DNA of 64,000 nt from Rhizophagus irregularis (lineage: Eukaryota > Glomeromycota > Glomeromycetes > Glomerales > Glomeraceae): positions 744,001-808,000 of the forward strand of contig NC_089443.1 of assembly GCF_026210795.1 (NCBI RefSeq), in the 5' to 3' direction. The position numbers were made by a program, and so were the translations under genes. The notes beneath the pieces were generated by a model, which was given only the letters and a program-made list of their open reading frames with translations, was not told the DNA's origin and did not search any database. This document shows, piece by piece, positions 1 through 12,807 of this stretch (position 1 is its first letter; the number at the start of each line of letters is the position of its first letter).

Positions 1-354
1 GTCGGATTTTGTTGTACAAAAATTATCCAATAAAATTTTTTTATTTTTGATCGCAAATTGAACTGCTTTAGATTGAAATTTAGTTCGAACTCCTTCTATT
101 GATATATATTTTTTTCTTAAATGTCACCTAAACAGTAATTATCTAATTTTGGTTGGTTATTTTTGGCGTTCGACCAAAAAACCCCCAAAAAAATTGGGCT
201 AAAAGTTCAGAAAATGGTTGCGTTGTATAAACTGATCAGCCCAATCAAAATTAACTTAAATCTGACCGAAAAATGCGACCGACCGGAAATGAACAGGGCT
301 ATTGTTGCCATATCTCAAAGAATTCATTATAGCAATCTATTGTTATAGAAAAAA
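1..354. other. AT-rich gene-free stretch
   Basis: A short open frame at 163-348 begins at a TTG and shows no domain, so I do not call it a gene. The stretch leads into the A-rich dispersed repeat that follows. Confidence 0.4.
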
Positions 355-990
355 AAATATCTCACTAATTACTAATATGAAAAAAAAACTAAAAATAAAA
401 TTTGGGGAAAAGAAAAAGGATAAAGAAGGAAATCGGTTTAAAAAAGGAAATTTTCGAAAAAAAAGGAATCCGTAAAAAAAATAAGTACCGAAAAAAATTC
501 TGAAAAAAAAGGACAATAATCCGATCCAAAAAGACTGAAAAAAAATTAATAATATGGTCTAAAAAAAAGACCGAAAAATAATATAAAAAAAATCGGTCTT
601 AAAAGACCAAAACAATAGGATTATTTATAAAAAAAAAAATTTCAGTTTGGGAAAAAAAACCAAACCTAAACGGGGAAAGAATGAAAAAAAACCAAAAAAA
701 TTCTTGGGTTGGAAAAAAAAACCAAACCGAAGAAGAAAGAGGAAAAAAAAACGAAAATTTTTTAAAAAAAAGAAAAAGAAATGGAAAAGAAAAGGAAAAA
801 GGTGGTTCAAAAGAGAAAAGAGGAAAGAACCTAAAGCAAAAGACCGATTCAAGAAAAAAAAGAGAAAATTAAAAAAAAAGGGAACTGAAAGAATTCAAAT
901 CGGTTCGAAAGAAAAGGAAAAAATTTTAAAAATAGGTTTAAAAAAAAAATGAAACACCGGAATTGGATTATTAGATATACAACGAGAGGG
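355..990 (+). repeat. A-rich dispersed repeat with small hairpins, copy 1
   Basis: Long runs of A are punctuated by short inverted pieces such as GGTCTTAAAAGACC near 597. The same series of motifs appears reverse-complemented at about 52575-53575, including the ATCTCACTAATTA block near 360 and the CCGGAATTGGATTA block near 957. The Lys-rich open frame at 647-952 is a by-product of the purine-rich strand, and the matching Phe-rich frames in the other copy show that it is not a conserved protein. I do not recognise the element class. Confidence 0.7.
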
Positions 991-1202
991 TCTTAGCTAT
1001 AAAGAATACGGATCAGCAATTCAAACAGGCCAACTCAACGTTACGGTTACACATTGTATTTTTTTAGTTATATAGATTGTTAAATTTGTCTAACATTGGT
1101 TGCACATGGTATCATATGATCATCTGATAGTCATGATTTTACTTTATTAAATATTTAATGAATACGCCGCCTTTCAGTTTACTTGTTTGTATTCAATAAA
1201 AT

Positions 1203-4200
1203 ATGGAATTAATTCAAAAACTTGGAAAGTGGAAATACAATGACGAATATCAGGTAAAAATAATAATAATAGATAATATAAATATTTTAAATGTTAATTA
1301 AAACTACTACCATTTATATAATAAAAGGCACATGTCACAGTTTCTTCTAGTACTGAATCAGACGATATTGTTGAACAAATAGTTCACATAGAAGATTTAG
1401 AAGAAAGAGAAGTTTATATATGTATTGAATCTAATGAGCCTGGTACGGAAAAGGAATGGTGTCAACATTGTAACGCTAGAAGGGTTAAGAAAAATTTTAA
1501 AAATTGGACCAGTGAAAAAAAAGATATTGATGAATTAATACAGAATTCACAAATTAACACCGTACATTCTACAAAATTTCTTGAATGGATACCCTATGAA
1601 AATTTACAAAATATTGTTAATATTAATGAAGAAAGTTCTAGCAAAATTTATTCGGCTTACTGGCCTGAAGGAAATATTTATATTAAAAATAAGGAATGGA
1701 GACGATATTCAAATAATGGAGTAACATTATATGAAAAGTATGATCATCTATTTGTGAGAAAAGTTTCAGTTTGTGACAAATTAATTATTGATGACCTTAA
1801 ATTAGCCACTTCAACACAAACTGTATTGTTTAAATCTCTCTTAACTTGGGCGTACAGCTTAGTTAAGTATAATAAGGAAAACCCGTTTACAAATCCACTT
1901 TTTCTAGATTTTTTTAATAGGATAAGGCTTACAGTAAATGGAGAAGATTTAAATTCTTATGACAAATTCATTTGGATGATGAATTTGTATAAAAATAATA
2001 TAGTTGATATTAATTCTTATAATGATCTCATTCTGAGGTTCAATAAATCATCATCAATAAATGAGAAACAACTTAGAGCTTCCAACTTTAAAGTGAAATT
2101 AAGTTTTGAAAATTGGGCAGGATATGCTAATTTAATAAGATGGATTAATGAAAATCATCTTTTCCAAGGTCTAACAATTGATGAGCTTTCTGAATTAAAG
2201 CTTAGCAAAAGAATGGCTATTAATTTCACTACTAATGTAGATTCAAGTAATAAGTTTTGTATGAAAATGATGAAACCAACAACAAAGATAGAAGAATTTT
2301 TAACATCAAATAATATTTTTTCAATTGAAGATATAAGATCTTTTCCTTTCATTAAAGAAGCTATTAAATCTGGAAATATAAGCTATAAAGATTATGAGAA
2401 ATACAGCGAAATTACGTCTTACGCTTTACCTTCAGAAGAATTCTTCTTCAAACAAGCTATAGAAAAAGCACTTGAAAGTATGAAGCCACTTATGTGTTTG
2501 CAAAATGTATTTGACGAATATGAGCATTTTTTTCCATTAAATGTTGTTTTAGGAAAATCACTAAAAAATATTTCGCCAAATTCCTCCATGTCTTATACTG
2601 AAACTTTAAATTTGCATTCAGATAGTTTGAGTATTTTAACAAATGGGAACATGGATGATAGTTTAGAAACTATTGAATTTGATGATATAATTTCTTCATT
2701 TGATATTCTTGAAGTAGAACAAAAGAGAAAAATAGAAGGTATTTTAAATAGACAAAATGATCTTAAAATTATAATGACAGGAATTGAAGAATTAAAAGAC
2801 TTAGATGTTAACAACACTGAGCATTATAAACGAATAAACATAAAGCCATCATTAGAAGATGAAAACTATAAAGTCTTTGGATCAGTTATTTCGAGAAATA
2901 ATTTGAGACTAAGAGATATTTTAATTTCATTTGAATTATATGACTTTAATGGATTTTATGCAATGATAAAAACTTTAAATAATACAGATATTGATATTAG
3001 AGAATGTTTTATTTTGTGGATGATTATTGGAAATCCTTCAAAATTATCAGTTTTTAGCCCAAGGAATCGAGAATTACAAGTTTATTGTTTTAAAGGACTT
3101 ATTACATTACAGCATAATAATTCTTGCTATCCAATAAAAACTCCTTGCCAATTATCTGAAGGGTATACAATTTCCATTAATATTTACCGCTCAACAACAA
3201 ATTATAAACCTGTAATTAACGTAATTAGGTGGTCACAAAATTATATTTATTTTCAAATAGTTGAATCAAATTATAACAGTTCAAATTTTGAAAGTTCAAA
3301 TGGTTTAAATGTAATTTCTAAAAGTCATGATCAATATAATTGTGACACTTACTTTTTAGTTAATATTGAAGTAAATATCTGTATTTTATCTTCTCATTAT
3401 GGAAATTTGAATATTGATAATAGAGAGTTGAAGAAATATTCTTTAAATTCAATTGGACACATTTTAACTAAGAATACAGAAGGTATGAAATATTCCTTTC
3501 ATAAATTATTTGTCAACTTCCCAAATTTAATTTAATTGTTTTAACCAATTCTTCAATAGTTATTCCATTTACAAAAGTTGTTCCTTTAATTTCTGAAATT
3601 GAAAATAATTTTAACGAAATCGTCAAATTAACACAAGCTGCTGAACATAATAAACGAACTTGTGAAATATTAAAAGAACGAATTCAAGCTATAAACTTAA
3701 TCGTACTAGATTTAAGAAGTAAAGAGGAATTTTTTAATAATATAAATTATTTTTATATGAAAAATTTAATTAATATTATAACACAGATCAAAAATTTTAT
3801 TTCGGATATTTCTCAAATGAATTCCCTGATAAAATATATTAAAGCGAAAAATATTGAGAAAATTTTTGAAGAATTATGTGAAGAATTTGATAGTTGTGTT
3901 AATTTATTGTCTTTTTCTATTAACGTTAATATTGATGATGAACTTGAGCAATTAAAAGCAGATCAAGTTGATTTATTTAAAGTAAGATTAAAAGAATTGA
4001 GTTTTGTTTTAAATCTTTTTTTTTTCAAGCATAAAAATAATTATAAACTATTACTTTTTAATAATTATAGTATCTACAAGAAATGGCAGCTGATATTGTG
4101 ACTGACACAAAAGATACTATTGGAATTACGACTAATGTAAAAGATATTGGAGATGAGATTAAAGCCAGCCTCGAAAACTTAAGTAATCAGTTTTCCACTA

Positions 4201-5925
4201 CAGTTGTAAAAGTCAATACAATGAATAAAACAATGGAAAATTTTATGAACAGTACTTCTCACAACCAAACAAAGATTGATTATGTCTTTCGGTTACATCC
4301 ACTAAAATTGTCTGATTATAAACAAGATAATAATGAAGAATTACGTAAATATGGACGTGTATCTAAATGGATTAGTGTTAGAAATGGAGGTGATGAATTT
4401 GCGTTTAAACTAATTCTTGGGAACGAGGACCTGGAGGTTATACAAAATCGTGTTACAATTCTTAAAGAACTTCATGAATGGGAAAATATTATAAAGTTTT
4501 ATGGACTTGTTCCCGATAAAAATAAATGGTATATAGTGACTGAATGGGCTGAATATGGAAATTTACGTGAATTTTATACAAACCATAAAGACCGATTCGA
4601 CCTTAGATTAAAATTACGTGTGTCTCTTGATATTGCTCGTGGATTAAATTTTTTAAGAACTGTAGAGGTAAATCATGATAACAATTTCATCTCAACATTT
4701 GAAAAGTGAAATTATTATTTAGGTATTTAATTATTAAATTTCTTTTTAGATTATACATCGTGATATTAGAGCCAAGAATGTATTAATTACAATCAATGAG
4801 ACAGCAAAACTTACAAATATTAGATCAAGCCGTGACCACCTTTTACTTAATAAGAGGTTAGTTCATAACCAAAATTTAGAACGAGCACGTTATCAAGCAC
4901 CTGAATTATTGTTTAAGAGAGCTCCAGGTTTCAAGTATGATCAAAAATGTGATGTTTATAGTTTTGGAATCTTACTTTGGGAAATTGCTGAAGAGAGAAT
5001 TCCATATAAAGATACTAATGATATTACGAAAATAAGTGATAAGGTATATAATAAAATGTATAGAGAACCATTTTCTGAAAATAGTCAAATGCCAGAAGAA
5101 TTCAAACAATTACAATTTGAAGGTATGTAAAAGAAAATATTTTAAATAATAATTTTTATTTGTTAGACTTAATTTCTTCTTTTTTTTATATACTTTTTAG
5201 CTGTTCATCAAGATCCAGATTTTAAGCCAAAAATTACAAAAATGTTTGAAGTTCTTAAAAATTGTGTCAGGAGATATTCGCTTTCACAAGATACATCAAG
5301 TTCTAATAGTTCAAGTCTAAGAAAAAATTCCTCCACTTTGAAGTTTCCTTCAAAACGAGCATCCAACATTTATCAAGCACCTCCTATTAATTTACCAGAT
5401 TTTGAATCATTTAAATACATGACACTTGCTGATGCAGCAAAACAACATAAGATGTATAAAAACGGTAACCCTGTTGGAGATGTAAAAACCGCATATAAAT
5501 GTTTTGAAGAATATGCAAATAATCCAAATACAACAAAACGTAATCGAATCACAGCAAAATATTATAAAGCATATTACATTTCAAAAGGATTGGTTGAGGG
5601 TCCTCCAAATAAAGATAAAATTGTTGCTGAGGTATATAAGGAAGTTGCTGATGATGAAGCAAATGAATATCCTGAAGCAAAATTGAGATATGGAGATTTT
5701 TTGTTTCATGGTAAAGGTATTGAAAAGAATAAATCAGAAGCTCTTAAATATTTTGAAAAAGCTGCTGAAGATGGTTTTAGAGTGGCATTGTATAATGTTG
5801 GAAAGATGTATTATGATGGTATTGGATGTACAAAAGATATAGAAAAAGCTAAATATTATATGGGATTAGCTGCTTATAATTGTTACGGATATGCTATTAC
5901 GTTTCGTAATGAGCATAACCTTTAA
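1203..5925 (+). CDS. Kinase-like / four-helix bundle / pseudokinase / Sel1 fusion protein, about 1440 aa
   Basis: Six exons read in phase: 1203-1253, 1328-3482, 3560-3981, 4071-4667, 4750-5122 and 5201-5925. Residues about 60-150 resemble the N-terminus of glomeromycete kinases (WCQHCNARR, then FLEWIPYENLQNIV), but the glycine loop is absent and no catalytic loop follows. A large middle block (about 150-735) resembles a region I recall next to kinases in these fungi, perhaps labelled MACPF/DUF7431-like; that name is uncertain. Residues about 736-876 form an MLKL/HeLo-like four-helix bundle with the hallmark AAEHNKRTC. A pseudokinase follows (about 945-1215): HRD is kept near 1078 but the DFG site reads NIR. 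Two clear Sel1 repeats lie at about 1355-1427. The 3' half is paralogous to the minus-strand gene at 37292-40833. Likely a cytosolic or membrane-associated signalling protein (inference). Confidence 0.75.
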
Positions 5926-8892
5926 TTACATACAGTAAATATTTTATTATTTTTAATATTATTTTTTTATCAAAAAATATATAATTTTCATCAATAAATA
6001 TGAGTTATATTTTACCGCTGCAATAAACATTTAATGAAAATTATTTATAACGACTGTGTTGATTTCTAATGCAACTTGTTTGAATATGAATGTAATCGTA
6101 TGTCAGATATAACTTAATTAATATGCATGGTTCATGATTTCTTTTATACCGAATATGAAAAAACCATTATTCATGAGAAAGTATTCAAACATTTTTTTAT
6201 CCAATTTATAAAGTTCCAAAATTGAAGTCTGTTTTCAATTCAATACTTCAACAATAATAATACTCTTATTATCTGTCACATCAACTAATTACCACTAATT
6301 ACAGATACCATCTTATTATATTAAATTTTTAACAAAATATAAAAAATTTCAGAAAGTTTTTGGCTTTAAAGATAAACAGAAATGAAGAAATTTATATTCG
6401 TTAAAGAATCTAATTAAATAAAACAATTTATAAGTGGAATTTTTTTGTAAAATAAATATTTAGTTTTGTAATAAATTAATGATGATAAGTATGATTAATA
6501 ATATTTCATGCATCTTTAAACTTAATAAGGTATAGTTGATATATGATTATACTGTACGTAATTGATATAATAAGGTGGAGTAAAAAAAAATGGTGTAAAT
6601 GAAAATTTTTATAGGAAAAGTTAAATAAAGCTTATAAAGTGAATTAAAATAGCATAAAAATGAATTTCAAAGAAAGTTAAATACAAAGCTTATTCATGAT
6701 ATTATATTAGTATATGGACGTTAAAAATTTACAAATTATAACTATTATAAACTAAAAAACTAAATTTGATTGCTAAAATACTTTATATTATAAATAATGC
6801 ATGGTCAAAAGTTCACTTCCATCCAATAATTTGGTCCTGTATATAGCTACTCCTCCATCCAATAATATATTTACAATATATTGATTGCCTGTTTAAATTA
6901 TAACATGCATCATGGTTTGAACGAGTGTTGGATTGTTGGAGGCATAAATGGGTAAAGACGCTAACCTTAATTGTTAAAAAACAATACATATAAATTTAGT
7001 AATATACTTTGTTTTAACCAATTTAAAGTTGGAAAATGAATCATTTAAAACAAGAGTATGGCGAAACAAACATATTGAAATATATATTTATTGTTTTATA
7101 TACAATATGAACACTTTTTCCATATTTTTGCAGTAGACACGTTATCAACATTATTTCATCATTGTTATTTTGTTATTTTGTGATATCCTATTATTTAGTA
7201 TTATTTATTTTATTATTATTGTATTCATCTTTGTTCCGTTTGATAGAGTGGTACTTGACAGTATTAATGGTAAACAAATTTGAGGGTTAAGATGCCTTAT
7301 AGAAGCGATAGTTGACCTGGTATGAGATGTAGCCCCAGGTGAATTTATCAGAATTTTTTATTTAATTAGTTTATTTTTAAAGAAATAAATATAATTTATG
7401 TCATGCATTTCACGTAATCCTTTTTAATTCTAATATTTAAGAAAGATTTTTAATTTATGGATATTGTACGGTTGTTATATTTATTTTGGCTAACGTAACG
7501 AAGTGACGCTAACCAATGTACAATCATATCTATATTATCGTATGGCTAATGCAGATTATGTTTTATTGTACTGTATTTATTTTTGTTATTAGAAATTAAT
7601 TCCAATAATATTATTATGAGCGCTAACAATTTAGTTGATTTGACATAATGGAATTTTACGATTTTAAAAATTATTTATCATTTCAAAATATGAATTGTAC
7701 AATTATCATGCATTAATCTAAACTAAAATTTAATCATACATATTACATAAATCATACACCAAATCGTATATAAATCGCACTTTTTATTTAAAATTGTATA
7801 AATATCATACATTTTTCATAAATTCTTGATTCTTATGGTTACTTTTATTCAAAAACTACAATAATCGTATGATTTCCATATGGATATTATACAAAATCGA
7901 ACGATTATTTTTCATAGAGATCAAATAAAATTGGTCATGATCCTATATACGATAATTAAATTTATCAATACTGTATTTTAATATTTTAACCTTTATAATT
8001 GTAATACTAAAATTTCAGAATTCAGACATTAATTTTATATTATTTTATATATAGTATTAATTACAAGACATTAATCTCCTAAATATAATATTTCCTCTTT
8101 ATATGATATCTTGAATTTCAATGTACATTTTAGTTTCTTGTATTCGCAAAACAGTAGGATATATAACTATAAAATTTAAATAAGCTCTAACCATTAAGAA
8201 ATTGTATATGGTCATGTAATTATTACATTTAATTCATCGTACAACTGTATTATATTAAAGAATTATTTGGACTATATAAATTACACTATTATATAGGCAT
8301 CAAATTCATCATCGTTCATAAATAACAAATCCTAATATTTAATGAAAAATAAAATCCTTACAATTTCAAAATGAAATAATAAAATAAATCAATTTATAAA
8401 TAACTTGTATATCTAAAATACTTTAATTAAAAACATGCACCAATAATATTCATATGAGATTATTATCAAAAAAGAAAATAACTTAGAAGCTTATTACTAT
8501 TAATAATAAATAAATCATCATTGTCTGGAGCGACAATATATGGTCATGCGTGTTTCTCTGTCAACTTACGTGATCTTCATCCAATAAATCGCAAAAATTT
8601 AATTTGTCTCTTTTTTTTGCTTCAGATTTACGGTTCCGTTTCCTAGTAAATATTTCTGTATTGTTTCATAAATTCTAACGTCAATAAATTAAAATATATT
8701 TATCATCCAAATTTATTAGTAACCATACTTACTTTTATTGTAAGTTACCTCGAAAATTATTGATTACTTGATTCGTTAAAAATCATCATATAATTGCAAG
8801 AAGTCAGCAGATTCGCTTTGAGGTACTATTAACAGTTGAAATAATTAGTATATGTTCACGCAACTTGATTTTTAATTTCACAAAAAAAAAAA
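5926..8892. other. Long gene-free AT-rich intergenic region
   Basis: No open frame with a recognisable domain is visible. The first 200 bases match, inverted, the sequence just downstream of the paralogous gene ending at 37292 (shared CATGATTTCTTTTAT block near 6133). An imperfect inverted repeat lies at about 7463-7524, with a small internal hairpin around CGTAACGAAGTGACG. Otherwise I see only low-complexity AT sequence. Confidence 0.6.
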
Positions 8893-10464
8893 TTACTGAC
8901 CTTTTTGTTCTTCTAAATCAAATAGAGATTTTTCATTAATTAATAAGACTTTTTTTTTAAAAAAAAAATAATAACCGATTATTAATAATTAACTATACCT
9001 TCTGTTGCATTCTTTGGTTCAATGGATAAATTTCCAAACTGATAAACCTCACTTTTCTTCGTTTCTGAACTTGTTAATAAATTACTAGTATTTGTTTCTG
9101 ATTGAAATAATTCAAGTGATATATTTTGATGATAACATTTTTCAATCTCATTCATTTCAAGTAAAACCACACTAATATCGGGTCTTTTTGAAGGATCGGC
9201 ATCCCAACATTTCTCCATCAATTCTTTATATTTTAAAGGAGTTCCTGATACAATATCTGGTCTCATACCCTTAATAATTTTTACAGCAAGATTAAAATTA
9301 TTTTCATAATTAGCAAAAGGTTGTAGACCAGATGAAATTTCCCACATTAACATTGCAATACTATATACATCAGATGCTAATGAATAACCTTTTCCAGTAA
9401 AACTCTCTGGGGCCATATAAGGAAGATTTCCATATACACTTCCTAATGGCTCATCAATAGGACCACAAAAACCAAAATCACTAATAACCCAATTATTGGC
9501 AAATTTTTTATATAATATATTTCCTGAATGTAAATCTTTATGAATTAAACCTTCTATATGTATATGAAAAAGAGATGTTATTATACTAGAAGCGATTTCA
9601 ATTCTTTCTTTCCATTTAAGTTGATCATGATTTGATTGTAAATATTTTCTTAAACTTGTATCAAAACGTCTCATTATAAGCATATAATCACCATTTGATG
9701 GATCTTGGGTTAAACCTAGGCAACGTAATAAATATGTATATTTATTACTCATAACTAAATGAACTTTTGCCTATAAAAATTTTCAAAATATTGTTAAAAT
9801 ATATATACACTAAAATTATTCAATTTTTTTTATATTAAGTACGTACCTCATCAAACCAACTTTTATTTGCATTTTCAAGATTTCCTAAATTTTTTAGTAC
9901 AACTTGTACTTTTTCAATAGTTCCATATCTTTTTAATTGTTGAGATTTAGAATCCCATTCAAAATAATCTCCATCAATCCAATCAGCTGTATAAACTTTA
10001 GAAAATCCACCTTGAGCTAAAAATTCAATATTTTGTAAACTATTAAATGGAACCCATTCAATTATCATATCTGGATGAAGTGATACCGTTTGACATACTT
10101 TTATTAAATCATCAATTTCATTATTACCAGATGTCCAATCTGAAAATTTTGCTTTTAAATAATTTTGCATACAATATTCACAATATTTAGTTGCAAAACA
10201 TTCATTTTGACAATATTCACAAAATCTTTTCTTTCCAAGTTGATACATTACTTTATTATAATCATGACTATTGCTTATCATGATTATTGCTTTAGATTTT
10301 TCATCTTCTGTAAGAGTTTCATCATCATAAATCATTTGTTTTTGAAATTCAAACCTTTTATCCATATCACTACTGATATCACTTTCATTCAATTCATCAT
10401 TAAAATCAATTACGTTAAGTTTTTGAACTGCATCAAAAACTGATTCGTATCGAATAATTGACAT
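8893..10464 (-). CDS. Protein kinase, TKL type, about 469 aa
   Basis: Exon 1 is 10464-9847 and exon 2 is 9770-8999, with a probable 20-nt last exon at 8912-8893 that replaces a six-residue run-on and ends EEQKGQ. Residues 82-98 hold a cysteine cluster (CEYCQNEC, then CEYC) typical of the N-terminus of these fungal kinases, followed by SDWTSGNNEIDDLI and EWVPF. The kinase domain starts near 145, with loop AQGGFSKV, catalytic Lys about 191, HKD loop with Asp 285, DFG at 304-306 and APE at about 326-328. All catalytic residues are present, so the enzyme is probably active on Ser/Thr. The glycine loop has Ser for its last Gly. A decayed copy lies at 15696-16370. Confidence 0.85.
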
Positions 10465-11029
10465 ATTTCAAAAGATAATTTTATTAATTTTTCTTAAAAA
10501 AAAAAAATTTAGGAAGGGATTCTTTTTTTTTTTGAAAATTCGGAATTTTTTAATATGGATGAGGATCTGCTAACTGCATTTAGTTAGAACGAAATATACT
10601 GTAGTGTCACTAATTTATATAGCGCAATAAGATTATTTCCACGTGACTATAATAATATAAACATAAACACGAAATATTAGCGTAGTAACAAAAATATAAA
10701 CACAAATATTATTATTAAATAAATTTATTTCGTAATACCGTAAAACTAAAAATTTGTTTCTTTATGAGAAAAAATTTTATATTTCAGAATAAAAAAAAAA
10801 TCAAAATTTATATAATAAAATACTTTTACGTGATAAAATACTTTTAACAACGTTGAATTAAAATAGAATCGTAAAAATAAAGTACAGTACATTAATAATA
10901 TTTAAAATCAAACTTTATTAATTATAAATAATTTAATGTTTATTCACAAAAATACTAATATTTAGTGTTTAGACAACATAGTAATTTTTTTAATAGTTAA
11001 CATTAAAACGAACAATAAATAAAACTACA

Positions 11030-11235
11030 AATTCTTTAGCTTAGAATGATTATTTAAAGCAGCTATTTAAATATGATAGTATTTTGATTAAACATTGGCT
11101 CATCAAAACCACAAAGATATTCTGTTAAATTCAAAATTAAAAATAGTAAAATCATATAAATAGATTTTTATTTATATTTTTGCTGAAGTTGTAAAATCAC
11201 GACAGATATCAGATATAATGATATATTAGGACGCC
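11030..11235 (-). pseudogene. Fragment of a kinase-Sel1 gene 3' end
   Basis: Read on the minus strand, this matches the last coding exon of the gene at 31141-34143 (shared CGACAGATATCAGATAT and TTAGGACGCC near 11190-11230) joined with an internal deletion to the final Sel1 repeat seen at 43426-43594 (shared TGATTATTTAAAGCAGC near 11050). No open frame survives. It is a relic of the family outside the main cluster. Confidence 0.6.
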
Positions 11236-11239
11236 TGGT

Positions 11240-11480
11240 TCAGTTCTTTTTTTGGCTGAATTATTTTAAAATAATGATATTTTTTCGGTCTTTGTGTTTA
11301 GATCATTTGATTTATATATTTTTTTTTTCGGTCTCTCTTTTTAGACCGAATTTTTTTTATTTTTATCTCAGGTTTTTAAAACTGAGATTTTAATAATCTT
11401 TTTTTTTAAAATTGAATTTTTAATATTTATCGTTCCAGTGGTTTTAAAACCGAATCTTCACAAACGAAATAAAATCATTT
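11240..11480. repeat. T-rich hairpin repeat, partial copy
   Basis: A series of short inverted repeats separated by T-runs, for example CGGTCTCTCTTTTTAGACCG near 11330. The unit style matches the repeat at 52575-53575 and its inverted copy at 355-990. A further degenerate relative is visible near 24590-24705. Confidence 0.5.
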
Positions 11481-11999
11481 TAGAGGATGGCGTGATAAAG
11501 GAAATATACCCAAAACCTCTGGCAAATTATTTTAGATGGTATTAAAGTTATAAGTTATTTATTCATTATTACTATATATTTATGATATTCAAATTGAAAA
11601 AAAATATTGGTTTGATTTTTTCTGTTTAATAACAAGAAACAGATTTAACAGAAGGGGAACTTATATTAAAAGTCTCTATCATTATAGAATCGATCATTCT
11701 TAATTGATATTATAAAAGTTTTTTTGTAAAAGTTTTTCTTTTATTTGAAAATAAATTCTTAACAGAAAAAATTTATTATTAGTCTTATTAGTCTCATTTT
11801 TAGCATTTTTAGACTAGTCAATTATCTTATTTTAACATGACCTTTTTTTAAAACTTATACTAAGTTAAAATGAGATAAAAATTTCTTTTTTAGGAATAAT
11901 CATATTTTCAATTGAAATTTTCTTTTATTGTTTTTTTTTATCGCAGTTTCTAGAATTCTGTGTACGTTCTGATTACTAAGTAATTATTATGATCTATAG

Positions 12000-12470
12000 G
12001 GGGTAGCACAATTTTGAAAAGCGCAATAAAATAATTATCTCTTACAATTATTTTTATTAAAAAAAATAAAGAACTTTGAATTTTTTGATGAAAAATCAAC
12101 AACTTTTGATTTACGAAAGAGAAAACAAAAATGGAAGTTGTTTCCATTTTTATTTTTGAAATTTTTTTTTTTGAATTTTTCAAAAAAACTTCATTACGAA
12201 GAGAGAAATCAATTTTGTTCAAAAATGGAAAGCAATTTCCATAAAAAGCGTTATACTAACAATATATAAAATTATCCACGAGTTTTTTCAAAAAATGAAT
12301 CTATAAAAATACTAAAAATACGCCCAATTTTCAATTCAAGGTATGATTTGTCAAAATATTAGTACATTTCAGGACATGATCATTAATTTGGTACAGATAA
12401 TTTGTTAAAATGTTTTAAAAATAAATAAAAAGACCTGATTTATTAATCATGAAAACTAACTCAATTTGTA
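12000..12470 (+). repeat. Upstream repeat of the Crinkler-type gene, copy A
   Basis: The block from about 12035 to 12470 is repeated in the same direction at about 17080-17500. Shared pieces include GACATGATCATTAATTTGG and AAAAATACTAAAAATAC. In both places it is followed a few hundred bases later by a Crinkler-type header, so the whole upstream-plus-header unit was duplicated. Confidence 0.7.
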
Positions 12471-12639
12471 ATACAAAAAAAAATAAAGAAAAAAAAAACA
12501 ATTATAAATATTTAAATTTCAGATGATTTTTCGAAATTTTATTTACACCTTAAAATTTTTTGTGCGACCTGTAGTATAATACAAAATTAGATTTAATATT
12601 ATTATTTTATTTATTTATTAAGTATGATCCAAATAAAAT

Positions 12640-12807
12640 CTCAATTTAAGAATAAATCGTGCAATGAGTAATAATTTATCAGCGGTGACACAAACGTAAG
12701 TGGCGTAAAGATATAAGCGATTAAATTTTTTTTTCTCTGGTTTTTTTTTCAATTTTTTTCCCCTGATATTTTTTCTAGTTTGCTGATTAATATCATCTAG
12801 CTTTACA
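12640..12807 (+). promoter_or_regulatory. Conserved upstream region of Crinkler-type genes
   Basis: The string CGGTGRCACAAACRTAAG at 12682-12699 recurs almost exactly at 26953-26970, just upstream of the intact gene at 27052, and in weaker form at about 17792-17812. Each occurrence is followed by a pyrimidine-rich tract. The placement suggests a shared promoter or 5' leader. Confidence 0.5.

Noticed and set aside
647-952. Lys-rich open frame of 101 codons
   Set aside because: It follows from purine runs in a dispersed repeat, and the inverted copy does not conserve the protein.
2155-2817. Minus-strand frames inside the 1203-5925 gene
   Set aside because: The plus strand has a long phase-consistent gene with recognisable parts; these are shadows.
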